Under the pieces are notes generated by a model that worked only from the letters and a program-made list of their open reading frames with translations, was not told the DNA's origin and did not search any database. A program made the translations under genes and the position numbers. This document shows, piece by piece, positions 1-9,587 of a stretch of DNA of 64,000 bases. Every line of letters starts with the position of its first letter. The first letter of the stretch is position 1. Origin of the DNA: CAXXOK01 sp001604115 (GTDB taxonomy: Bacteria > Bacillota > Clostridia > Christensenellales > Aristaeellaceae); assembly GCA_034928535.1 (NCBI GenBank), contig JAYFOV010000027.1, positions 1 through 64,000 of the forward strand. The letters are read 5' to 3'.

Positions 1-31
1 CCCTTGACCCTTTGCCGCTGCGGCGGAGGGG
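1..31 (-). repeat. Dispersed palindromic repeat, partial copy 1 (cut by window edge)
   Basis: Reverse-oriented end of the intergenic repeat seen in full at 23720-23800. The GCCGCTGCGGCGG segment and the adjoining CCCTTGACCC are recognisable; the rest lies outside the window. Confidence 0.6.
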
Positions 32-48
32 ATAGCCCTGTACCCTCC

Positions 49-2496
49 CTAGCGCCCTACATCCCAAATGCTGGTGAGTGACAGCTCCCGCTGCAACGCC
101 TCAACCGTGATCCCAACCGCAGTGATCTCCCGCTCCTCCTGCGGCAACAGCACAAAGCCATTGTCGCTGAAACGGCAATCCACCGTCTCCGTGTCCAGCC
201 ATACCCCCCACGCAAACGCCTCGGCGCGCAGAGTGATCACACAGTCCTCGCCCTGCTGGCTGGCCTGCCAGGTGATGCCCGGCTCCGCAAAGCGCATGAA
301 CTTGGGCTGGCTGTATAACTCGCAGTTTTCAGACACGGTGCGGCCGCCTTCATCCGTCAGGCGCAGGACGCAAACCACATCGTCCTGCGGGTGCAGATCC
401 CCTTGCGCAGGCTCATGCGTCAGGGTGTGCACCCATGCCGCGGTAAGCGGGGCAATATCCACAAACACCGTTTCCGTGCGGATGGGCTTGCCCGCCGCGG
501 TCATGAGCCGCACCTCCGCTTTGCCGCGGAAGGTTTCCAGCGTTTCGTTGGTCACATTCACCCGCAGCGCCATGCCCTCGCGCTCTCCGCTAATGAGCAC
601 CGGCGCAAAGAAACGCCGCGCGGCGTAGTGCAGCACCTTCCAGCGGCCAAAGCTGTCAATGCTCGCCCAGCTGGCCACCGGCCAGCAATCGTTCAGCTGC
701 CAATAGATCGCGCCCATGCAGCGCCCGCGGTAGCGCCGCCAGTGCTCCACGCCCGCGCGCATCGCCTCCGCCTGAAGCAGCTGGGATGCATACAGCATAT
801 GCCGGAAACGCGTGGGGTACCGGTAGTTTTGGGATAGGTAGTAGAGTATCTTGCCGTTGCCGCCCACACACTTTTGGTGGCTCTCCATCACCCGGCTGAA
901 GATGTTGCGATCCTCCGGCAGGGTATAGGCCGCCACCGTCTTGTGGTTGGGGAAGCTCTCAAACCCGAACTCGCTGCAATAGCGGGGGTATTTGCTCCGG
1001 TAATCCTCAAAAGGCTTGAGGCCGTGCCATACATCCCAGCAGTGCACATCCCCCCGGTCATAGCTGTTGGGATCGTCAAAATGGCCGCCGGAAGAGGGGC
1101 TGGAAGGCCAGTACGGCAGCTGCGGCGCAAGGCTGGCGCAGGCTTTTTTGAGCAGGTACTCAAACTGCACCAGATACTGCGCCTTGAGCGCAAGGCTGTG
1201 CCCCGCCACCGCAGGCCAATCCACCCAGCCGCTTTCCATCTCGTTGTTGCCGCAGAGCACGCACAGGCAGGCGTGGTGGCGCACGCGCGTGAGATTATCC
1301 CGCGTTTCGGCCAGGATGCTCTCCTCAAAAGCATCGGTGAGCTTATAGATGTTGCACGCGTACATCAGATCCAGCCATACCATCAGCCCCAGCTCATCAC
1401 ACGCGTCAAAAAACCAATCCTCCGGGTAATAGCCGCCGCCCCACACGCGGATGGTGTTAAAATTGGCGGCCGCGCAAGCCTCCAGCAGGCGGCGGGTGCG
1501 CTCCGGGTTGGTGCGCCCCAGCAGGTTATCCTCCGGGATATAGTCCGCGCCCATGGAAAAAATCTTGTTGCCGTTCACCTTGAAGCAAAACTCACTGCCC
1601 CACTGATCCGGCTGCTGGGAAATTTCCACCGTGCGCAGGCCGATGCGCCGCGTGGCGGTATCCAGCACATCCCCCTCGGGGTTTATAATGGCCGCCTGCA
1701 CGGTGTAAAGCGGCTGCGCGCCCCAGCCGCGCGGCTGCCACAGCTGCGGCCTATCGATGTCCATCGTGAGCGCCGCGCCCGCCCTGCGCACCTCGCGGAA
1801 GGTGCCGTCCGGCGCTGTCAGGGTCACGCGCAGCGCATGGACGGGGCTCCCCTGCACCTCGGCGGCGATATCCAGCCGCACGCCTTGCGCCCCGTGGTGC
1901 TGCAGAATGCATACGCTTTGGATGCGCGAATCGTCATACCCCTCCAGCGCGCAAGGCCGCCACACACCGGCATCCGGCAGCTGCGGGCCCCAATCCCACC
2001 CAAACATGCAGTGCGCCTTGCGGATGGCGCTGGTGCCAAACACCGAGCCGGAGCCGTCAAAGGTGATGTCTGGGTTCTGGGCATAGGCCTGGGCAATGAA
2101 CCGGTTGGGCGAGCGCAGCAACACGCACAGGCGGTTTTCCCCTGCGGTGAGCAGGTGGCGCACCGGCACGCGCCACGTGCGGTGCATGTTATCCGCATGG
2201 AGCACGGGCGTGCCGTTCAGGGTCACCTCCGCCAGGGTGTCCAGCCCTTCAAACACCAGATCCACCTGTTGGCGGCGCAGCAGGCTTTCGGGCACAGCAA
2301 ACAAGGTTTCGTAGGTATAGTCGCGGTCAAACAGGCGTAGGGCTTCGTACTCGTTTTCCCGGTAAAAGGGATCGGCAATGAGCCCGGCCGCCAGCAGATC
2401 GCCCAGCACAGAGCCGGGCACCGTGGCGGGGATGTTCTCCTGCCCCAGCGCTTCCTTGAGCACCCATGCGCCGTCCAGGGGGTAACGTTCTTTCAT
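49..2496 (-). CDS. Beta-mannosidase-like glycoside hydrolase, family GH2
   Basis: Predicted exo-acting beta-mannosidase (815 aa, usual length for the family) that releases mannose from the non-reducing end of short beta-mannosides. No signal peptide is visible, so it should act in the cytoplasm on imported oligosaccharides. The N-terminal half is the GH2 jelly-roll and Ig-like part; the TIM barrel carries the acid/base motif CGNNE (E419) and the nucleophile motif SEFGFES (E509). The start at 2496 is preceded by GGAGGAACACA; an upstream in-frame ATG at 2604 has no ribosome site. It is the last gene of the minus-strand operon that begins with the ABC transporter, 551 bp after the GH3 gene. Beta-mannosidase is favoured over beta-galactosidase or glucuronidase by the overall motif pattern; the exact substrate is inferred. 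Confidence 0.88.
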   Translation of the reverse strand: MKERYPLDGAWVLKEALGQENIPATVPGSVLGDLLAAGLIADPFYRENEYEALRLFDRDYTYETLFAVPESLLRRQQVDLVFEGLDTLAEVTLNGTPVLHADNMHRTWRVPVRHLLTAGENRLCVLLRSPNRFIAQAYAQNPDITFDGSGSVFGTSAIRKAHCMFGWDWGPQLPDAGVWRPCALEGYDDSRIQSVCILQHHGAQGVRLDIAAEVQGSPVHALRVTLTAPDGTFREVRRAGAALTMDIDRPQLWQPRGWGAQPLYTVQAAIINPEGDVLDTATRRIGLRTVEISQQPDQWGSEFCFKVNGNKIFSMGADYIPEDNLLGRTNPERTRRLLEACAAANFNTIRVWGGGYYPEDWFFDACDELGLMVWLDLMYACNIYKLTDAFEESILAETRDNLTRVRHHACLCVLCGNNEMESGWVDWPAVAGHSLALKAQYLVQFEYLLKKACASLAPQLPYWPSSPSSGGHFDDPNSYDRGDVHCWDVWHGLKPFEDYRSKYPRYCSEFGFESFPNHKTVAAYTLPEDRNIFSRVMESHQKCVGGNGKILYYLSQNYRYPTRFRHMLYASQLLQAEAMRAGVEHWRRYRGRCMGAIYWQLNDCWPVASWASIDSFGRWKVLHYAARRFFAPVLISGEREGMALRVNVTNETLETFRGKAEVRLMTAAGKPIRTETVFVDIAPLTAAWVHTLTHEPAQGDLHPQDDVVCVLRLTDEGGRTVSENCELYSQPKFMRFAEPGITWQASQQGEDCVITLRAEAFAWGVWLDTETVDCRFSDNGFVLLPQEEREITAVGITVEALQRELSLTSIWDVGR

Positions 2497-3047
2497 TGTG
2501 TGTTCCTCCGTGATGCGCGCCGTGCGCAACGCCCGGCGGCGCGTAAATAGGGTCATACAGTGGCTCAAAGCAAAGGGTGGCGGCGTGGCGCACGCCCCTT
2601 GCACCGGACAGAAAAAAACAAAACGGGCATGGAGCGCTGTTCACGCCCCATGCCGCCGCCAGACCGCCGGACGCGCCCGTGACTGGCGCGTCCGGTTGCC
2701 TGTCAAATCTCCTTGCCCTGCCCCGGGCAGTTGCCCGCGGGTTGCCAGGCGTTGCATCCGTGGGGAAACAAGAGTGCATGGATGAACCGAGCCGACCAAG
2801 GTGGTTCATCACCTGGAAGCTCCATGGAGGTGAACTTCCAACGGCGCACCGCTTCGATCCTGAGGATAGATCCGTCGCGGCGTTGATGGGGTGGGGAGAT
2901 TGGGCAGTGAGGTTGGAGGGTGGGCTGGGCAAGCGCTGCATGGCTTCCACGCGTATCCGCCGGCGCGCGCCGCGATGCCTTCGCGTTGCCCGCCCGGCTT
3001 GGCTGCGCGCCGCTTAGGCGGCCACAAATGCCTGCGGCACCGCCTCC
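2497..3047. other. Non-coding gap between GH3 and GH2 genes
   Basis: No credible gene. It contains a perfect 11-bp inverted repeat (2668-2678 with 2686-2696, 7-nt loop) without a T-run, so it is more likely an RNA-stabilising or processing hairpin than a terminator. At 2987-3013 there is a reverse copy of the GC-rich motif also found at 12920 and 13055. The gap is long for two genes that appear to share an operon, so the GH2 gene may have its own promoter, but none is obvious. Confidence 0.5.
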
Positions 3048-5318
3048 CTAGGGCAGGCGGTTGAGCTGATCCACCAGCGCGACCAGATCATCATAGCGCA
3101 CCTGGCCGTTGCCAAAGCTCAGCAGGCTGCGCAGCGGGGTGTAGGCGATCATCGCCTGCATCATCTCCGGGGACACGGCGGTTTCCACATCCGCATCCAC
3201 ACTGTGGCCGGAGAAGGCTTGCTGCATCAGGTCGATCAGCGGCTGCATGGCCTGCGCGTACTTGGGCACCGCCAGCAGATCCATAAAGATGCTGTTGAGC
3301 GTGACGGGCTCCGGCACAACGGTTGTTCCGGTGACGGTCACATCCGCCTCCAGCGCGATGTCCCGGCTGGAGCGGCCAATCTGGATGCCGAAAGCGCCGG
3401 TTTCCACATGCCAGTCATGCAGCGCCTCATTCCAGTAGGCGAAGGCACGGCTGTCCAGCGTGAAGGCGACGGTCTTGGTTTCGCCGGGGGCAAGCGCTAC
3501 CTTCTCAAAGCCCTTGAGCTCCCGCACCGGGCGGATGACGGTGCTCTCCCGGTCGGCCACATACAGCTGCACCACTTCCTTGCCGTAGCGCGCGCCGGTG
3601 TTGGTCACATCCACCTGCACGGTCAGGGTATCCGTATCCCGGATGGCCGTGTGGCTCAGGCGCAGGTTTTGGTAGGCAAAGCGTGTGTAGCTCAACCCGT
3701 AGCCAAAGGGGAACAGCACGGGCATTTCCTTTTGATCATACCAGCGGTAGCCCACAAAGATGCCCTCGCGGTATTCTACCACATTTTTCTCCCCGCCGTA
3801 CCACGGGTAGGATGGATTGTCCGAAAGTTTCAGCGGGAAGCTCTCCGGCAGGCGGCCGCTGGGGTTCACCTCGCCATAGAGCACATCCACCACGGCGCCG
3901 CCCACAGCTTGGCCGCCCAGATAGGCTTCCAGCACGGCCTTCACGCGGGGCAGCCACGGCATCACGATGGGGCTGCCGTTGTGCAGCACCACCACGGTGT
4001 TGGGGTTGGCCTTGGCCACGCGCTCGATCAGCGCTTCCTGCGCGGGGGGCATGGACAGGTGCGTGCGGTCGTACCCTTCGCTTTCGTAAAGGTCCGGCAG
4101 GCCGGCAAACACCACGGCCACCTCGGCGGCGCGTGCGGCGGCCTCGGCCTCCAGCAGCAGCGCCTCCTCCGGCTCGTCGGTCTGGATGTGGTAGCCGGGG
4201 GCATAGGTCACGCCCGGCCAGGCGGCCAGCACATCCCACGCGCTGGTGACCTGCGCACTGTTGATGTGCGAACTGCCGCCGCCCTGGTAGCGCGGCTGCT
4301 TGGCAAAGGCGCCGATCACCGCCACCTTGGCCTCCCGGCGCAGGGGCAGCAGCTCGCCCTCGTTTTTCAGGAGCACCATGCATTCGGCGGCGAGCCTGCG
4401 CGCCAGCTGGTGCTGCGCCTGCTTGTCCCACGGGGTTTCCGGCTTGCGGTTTTCCAAAAACCGCTGGTTGATGGTCAGAATGCGCTCACAGCACAGATCC
4501 ACCAGCGATTCGGGCAGCTTGCCTTCCCGCACTGCCTGCACGATGCGGCGGTCGTTCTCCCCGCCGGATGCGGGCATTTCCAGATCCAGCCCCGCCGCCA
4601 CACAGGCGATGCGGTCATCCACCGCGCCCCAATCGCTCATCACATAGCCGTCAAAGCCCCATTCCCCGCGCAGTAGCTCGGTCAGCAGCCAATGGTTCTG
4701 GCAGGCGTAGGTGCCGTTGACCAGATTGTAGCTGCACATGACCGTCCACGGTTTGGCGCGCTTGACGGCCTGCTCAAAGGCGGGCAGGTATATCTCCCGC
4801 AGGGTGCGCTCATCGGCGCGGCTGTCGCTGCTCATGCGGCGGTGCTCCTGGCTGTTGAGGGCAAAATGCTTGATGGAGGTGCCCACGTTGCGGCTCTGCA
4901 CGCCCTCAATCAGGCTCACGGCCGCCTCCCCCGCCAGGTAGGGATCCTCGCTGAAGTATTCAAAATTGCGCCCGCACAGCGGCGAGCGTTTGATGTTCAC
5001 CGCCGGCCCCAGCACCACGGAAACCCCCTCGTGCTGGCACGCATCGCCCAGCGCCTGCCCGATCTGGGTGAGCACATCCCGGTCAAAGGAGGCGGCGGTG
5101 GCGCACCCGGCAGGAAAGCATACCGCCTTGATCGCATCGTTGATGCCTACATGATCGGCGCTATCGTCCTGCTTGCGCAGGCCGTGCGGGCCGTCGCTGA
5201 CCATGCAGCTTTCCACGCCCAAGCGCGGCACGGGTTTGGTGTGCCAAAAATCCAGCCCGGAAAGCAGCCCGGCTTTTTCTTCCAGCGTCATGGCTGCGAT
5301 GGTTGCTTTGATGTCCAT
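3048..5318 (-). CDS. bglX: Beta-glucosidase-like glycoside hydrolase, family GH3
   Basis: Predicted cytoplasmic beta-glucosidase/beta-xylosidase (756 aa) hydrolysing imported beta-linked disaccharides. An N-terminal TIM barrel carries the nucleophile motif MSDWGAVDD (D229) and the substrate-binding segment KHFALNSQE. A C-terminal alpha/beta sandwich follows, then a fibronectin-III-like domain (VDVTNTGARYGKEVVQLYV). No signal peptide. The start is preceded by GAGGT at suitable spacing. It begins 43 bp after the transporter ATPase gene, so it is probably co-transcribed with the importer. GH3 enzymes vary in specificity (glucosidase, xylosidase, N-acetylglucosaminidase); the long three-domain form favours glucosidase or xylosidase. 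Confidence 0.9.
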   Translation of the reverse strand: MDIKATIAAMTLEEKAGLLSGLDFWHTKPVPRLGVESCMVSDGPHGLRKQDDSADHVGINDAIKAVCFPAGCATAASFDRDVLTQIGQALGDACQHEGVSVVLGPAVNIKRSPLCGRNFEYFSEDPYLAGEAAVSLIEGVQSRNVGTSIKHFALNSQEHRRMSSDSRADERTLREIYLPAFEQAVKRAKPWTVMCSYNLVNGTYACQNHWLLTELLRGEWGFDGYVMSDWGAVDDRIACVAAGLDLEMPASGGENDRRIVQAVREGKLPESLVDLCCERILTINQRFLENRKPETPWDKQAQHQLARRLAAECMVLLKNEGELLPLRREAKVAVIGAFAKQPRYQGGGSSHINSAQVTSAWDVLAAWPGVTYAPGYHIQTDEPEEALLLEAEAAARAAEVAVVFAGLPDLYESEGYDRTHLSMPPAQEALIERVAKANPNTVVVLHNGSPIVMPWLPRVKAVLEAYLGGQAVGGAVVDVLYGEVNPSGRLPESFPLKLSDNPSYPWYGGEKNVVEYREGIFVGYRWYDQKEMPVLFPFGYGLSYTRFAYQNLRLSHTAIRDTDTLTVQVDVTNTGARYGKEVVQLYVADRESTVIRPVRELKGFEKVALAPGETKTVAFTLDSRAFAYWNEALHDWHVETGAFGIQIGRSSRDIALEADVTVTGTTVVPEPVTLNSIFMDLLAVPKYAQAMQPLIDLMQQAFSGHSVDADVETAVSPEMMQAMIAYTPLRSLLSFGNGQVRYDDLVALVDQLNRLP

Positions 5319-5361
5319 AAACGGTACCTCATTTCTGCTTTGATCAAACCATGGGCGCCGC

Positions 5362-6220
5362 TTACACGGTGCTCAGGTCCCACGGTTCATAGATTTTGGG
5401 CACATCGCCGATGAGCCGCTTGGTATAGGCGGCCTTGGGCGCACAGATGACCTCATCGGCTGTGCCGTGCTCCACAAACCTGCCGTGCTCCATGATGTAA
5501 ACGCTGTCGGAGATGTAATACGCCAGCCCGATATCATGGGTAATGAAGAGGATGGTCATGCCGATCTCATCGCGCAGCTGCAAAAGCATATCCAAAATGG
5601 TGGCGCGCGAGCACGCGTCGATCATGCTGGTGGGCTCATCCGCCAGCAAAATTTTGGGCTTGAGCAGGAACACCCGCGCGATCATCAGCCGCTGCATCTG
5701 CCCGCCGGACAGCTCAAAGGGGTATTTGTTGGTCAGCTCCGCAAACTTCAGGTTCACAAAGCTGCACGCCTCCTCCATGAGGCGGGTTTTTTCCGCATAG
5801 GGCAGGCGGCGCCCGCCCGTCATGTGGATGCAGTCCAGCAGCACCGTGTCGATCTTGTTGAACACATTAAACGAGCTGAAGGGATCCTGAAATATGGCCT
5901 GGATGCCCTTCCAATACTCCTTTTTGGCGCGGCGCGTGCGGATGTCCCGGGGTTTGCCCTGAAAGGAGATCTCCCCTTCGGTCACGCTCAGCAGGCCCAG
6001 CAGCATCTTGGCCAGCGTGGTCTTGCCGCTGCCGCTTTCCCCCACGATGGACACCAGCTCGCCCTCATGAAAGGCAAAATCCACATGATCTACGGCGAGG
6101 GTCTGCTTGCCGCCCACGCCAAACACCTTGGTCACGCCCTTGCCGCTCAGGCACAGGGGGCGGCTGTGCACATCCGCCGGCGTTTGGGGGGCGCCGGCCG
6201 CACGGCTTTGGGACTGGGGT

Positions 6221-6234
<14 letters not shown>
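5362..6234 (-). CDS. Peptide/oligosaccharide-family ABC transporter ATPase (DppF/OppF type)
   Basis: Second of two ATPases powering a family-5 (Opp/Dpp-type) importer, 290 aa. Walker A GESGSGKT at 65-72, signature LSGGQ at 175-179, Walker B ILLADE at 195-200, H-loop histidine at 233. Its start (SD GAGGGAGGT) overlaps the end of the preceding ATPase gene by 14 bp, a sign of translational coupling. It ends 43 bp before the GH3 gene. In oligosaccharide loci of this type the OppD/OppF pair energises uptake of short beta-glucans or mannans rather than peptides; here that reading rests on the neighbouring glycosidases. Confidence 0.92.
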
Positions 6235-7234
<1,000 letters not shown>

Positions 7235-7244
7235 GGGCGGCCTC

Positions 7245-8495
7245 CTAATCTCTCAGGGTGGGGTTGAAAACCTGATCCAGTCCCGTGTTCATCAAATTCA
7301 GCGAGAAGGAGATGAGCGCGATGACCAGGATCACCGGGAAATATGCCCACCAGGAGCCGTTCAGGTGCGCGGAGTAGAGCATCGCCCAGTTCATCATCAA
7401 GCCCAGGGTGGGCACTTCGGTGGTCTTGGGGCCAAGCCCCAGCAAGGAAAGCTGCGCCTCCGCAAGGATGCCGCTGCTCACCTGCAGGATGAAGGCCATC
7501 ACCACATAGGAGGCGATGTAGGGCAATATGTCCGTGAGGATAATGCGCGGCAGCGAGTGCCCGGACAGGCGGCTCAGGTTCACATGATCGCGCCCGCGCA
7601 GGCTGAGCACCTGACTGCGCACCGAGCGGGTGGTCCACACCCAGCTGGTCAGGCCGATGACCAGCGCCACCGTGCCCGCCCCGCGCTGATCCTGGCTGAT
7701 GGAATAATTGATCAAAATCAGCAGCACAAAGGAGGGGATCACCGTAAAGATGTTGGTAAAGAACATGATGATATCATCCACCAAGCCGCCCAGATAGCCC
7801 GCCAGCAACCCCAGCAGCAGCCCCAGTGCCGTGGCCACCGCCCCGGCGATCAGCCCGATCAGGATGGAAACGCCGCACGCGGCCACCAGCTGTTTGAGGG
7901 TATCCCGGCCAAAGTTGTCTGTGCCCAGCGGCAGGGTGACCACATTGGCCACATCGGCCACGTTCACATAGTCGGTTTTGGTGATTTTCGACTTTTCCGA
8001 TGCCTCGCCGGTGGCCTCATCCGTCTCGGATACCACCAGCGCATCGGCGCTGCTGGCGCCCAGAATACTGGTGTTCAGGCGGATGTAGTAATTGCGCATG
8101 GCCTTGGTCATGCCCTGGGGGCGGATGGCCGGGTCAAAGTGCTGTTTCCACAGCGCGATCATCGCCTGCGTGTCGGTGATGTCCAGCCCCGCCACATCCA
8201 CGCCGTTCAGGGAAAACCAGTTGACCATGTTCACCCGATCCTCCGTGGTCAGGAGGCTGTCAAGCCGGTTGGCATCGGCTTGCGGGAGCTTAAAGGTACT
8301 GAAGGGGGAAGTAACGCCGTCATACACAGAAACATAGGTGCCCGGGCGCGCAAACGTGCCCAGCCCGATCATCTGCAGGGGATTGCCGGGGTTGAGCAGC
8401 GGGTAAATGAACAGGGTGAGCAATATCGCCATGAATATGCAAAAGCCCACCACAAACTTCGGGGAATGGAAAACCTGCCGGATCGTGTTTTTCAT
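7245..8495 (-). CDS. Family-5 ABC transporter permease (DppC/OppC type) with enlarged external loop
   Basis: Inner-membrane permease of the importer, 416 aa, about 100 aa longer than typical OppC. After the first membrane segment (about 15-33) there is a hydrophilic insertion to about residue 190, predicted to be extracytoplasmic. The usual binding-protein-dependent permease domain follows (five membrane segments, EAA-type loop around GRDHVNLSRLSGHS). It lies between the OppB-like permease (12 bp away) and the OppD-like ATPase (10 bp away). The inserted domain may interact with the binding protein; this is inference. Confidence 0.9.
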   Translation of the reverse strand: MKNTIRQVFHSPKFVVGFCIFMAILLTLFIYPLLNPGNPLQMIGLGTFARPGTYVSVYDGVTSPFSTFKLPQADANRLDSLLTTEDRVNMVNWFSLNGVDVAGLDITDTQAMIALWKQHFDPAIRPQGMTKAMRNYYIRLNTSILGASSADALVVSETDEATGEASEKSKITKTDYVNVADVANVVTLPLGTDNFGRDTLKQLVAACGVSILIGLIAGAVATALGLLLGLLAGYLGGLVDDIIMFFTNIFTVIPSFVLLILINYSISQDQRGAGTVALVIGLTSWVWTTRSVRSQVLSLRGRDHVNLSRLSGHSLPRIILTDILPYIASYVVMAFILQVSSGILAEAQLSLLGLGPKTTEVPTLGLMMNWAMLYSAHLNGSWWAYFPVILVIALISFSLNLMNTGLDQVFNPTLRD

Positions 8496-8507
8496 GCGCC
8501 CACCCCC

Positions 8508-9512
8508 TTACTCAAACTGTGCGGCCTTGACGCGCGGGTCAATGAAGCCGTACACGATATCCAGGATGAAGGTGGCCACCAGCACCATGACCGTGATGAT
8601 GAGCGTGGTGCCGGAAATCAGCGGATAATCCGCCATTTTGATGCCCTGGTACATCGTGGTGCCAAGCCCCGGGTAGCTGAAAATGATTTCCGCCACCAAA
8701 GCGCCGCCGATCATGGTGCCCAGTGAAAGCGCCAGCCCCGTGACCTGTGGCAGCATGGCGTTGCGGAACACGTACCCCACGATCTTGCGATCCTTGATGC
8801 CCAAAAAGCGGGCATATTTCACATAGTCGGCATTAAGCTCATAGATGGACATGGAGCGCATGCCCACCGCCTGCCCGCCGATGGCGATGATCACGATGGA
8901 CCAGAACGGGAGCTGGTAGTGCTGCAGCACGGACATTATGAAGTTCCAGCTGAAATTGGGAATCATGTCAAACCCGTAGCCGCCGGACACGGGCGCGATT
9001 TTCAGGTTGATGGAAAAAATCACCAGAAGCACCACCGCCATGCCAAACGCCGGCACGCTGGAAAAGAAGAGCGACACCGGCATGAGCACCTTGTCAAACC
9101 CTTTGCGGATGTAAGCGGCCAGCGCGCCCAGCAGGTTGCCCAGCAGCCAACCGATGATGATGGCCGGGAATTGCAGCCCCAGCGTCCAGCCCACCGCATC
9201 GCCAATGATATCCGCCACTTTGCGGGGGTATTGGCTGAAGGATGTGCCCATATCACCCCGGAAAAGATTGCCGATATAGGTCACAAATTGCTCGGTCATC
9301 GGCCGGTTGGTGCCGAACTCGCGAGCATAGTTGTCATAGATTGCTTTAACGGCGGAGGCCTCGGTGAGGCCCTGCGCCTGCTTGGATACGATCATGGAAA
9401 CGGGATCGCCGGGCATCAGCCGCGGCAAAATAAAGTTGAGCAGCAGCGCGGCGATGAATGTGATCACAAACCACAGGATTTTCTTGCCAAAATATTTCCG
9501 ATAGCCCTTCAT
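8508..9512 (-). CDS. Family-5 ABC transporter permease (DppB/OppB type)
   Basis: Partner permease, 334 aa from the chosen start, with six membrane segments. The N-terminal signature region contains RLMPGDPVSMIV, typical of OppB/DppB, and the cytoplasmic EAA-like loop is YELNADYVKYARFLGI. I start it at the ATG at 9512 because GGGGGT lies at good spacing. The longest frame begins at 9530, but that ATG lacks a ribosome site. It is separated from the binding-protein gene by a strong hairpin (9537-9568). Confidence 0.92.
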   Translation of the reverse strand: MKGYRKYFGKKILWFVITFIAALLLNFILPRLMPGDPVSMIVSKQAQGLTEASAVKAIYDNYAREFGTNRPMTEQFVTYIGNLFRGDMGTSFSQYPRKVADIIGDAVGWTLGLQFPAIIIGWLLGNLLGALAAYIRKGFDKVLMPVSLFFSSVPAFGMAVVLLVIFSINLKIAPVSGGYGFDMIPNFSWNFIMSVLQHYQLPFWSIVIIAIGGQAVGMRSMSIYELNADYVKYARFLGIKDRKIVGYVFRNAMLPQVTGLALSLGTMIGGALVAEIIFSYPGLGTTMYQGIKMADYPLISGTTLIITVMVLVATFILDIVYGFIDPRVKAAQFE

Positions 9513-9536
9513 GGCCCTACCCCCATCCATAGGAGG

Positions 9537-9568
9537 GGCCGCGCCGCGGGAAGCCCCGCGACGCGGCC
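9537..9568 (-). terminator. Strong hairpin between binding-protein and permease genes (attenuator-like)
   Basis: A 14-bp stem with one mismatch (9537-9550 with 9555-9568) and a 4-nt loop, without a T-run. Hairpins just after a solute-binding-protein gene commonly stabilise its mRNA and reduce downstream expression, giving excess binding protein over permease. That role is inferred from position. Confidence 0.55.
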
Positions 9569-9587
9569 GCCTTTCCGATACCGTGGT

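Noticed and set aside
68..2340. Long plus-strand open frames opposite the GH2 gene
   Set aside because: They lack ribosome sites and recognisable domains and mirror the codon bias of a high-GC minus-strand gene.
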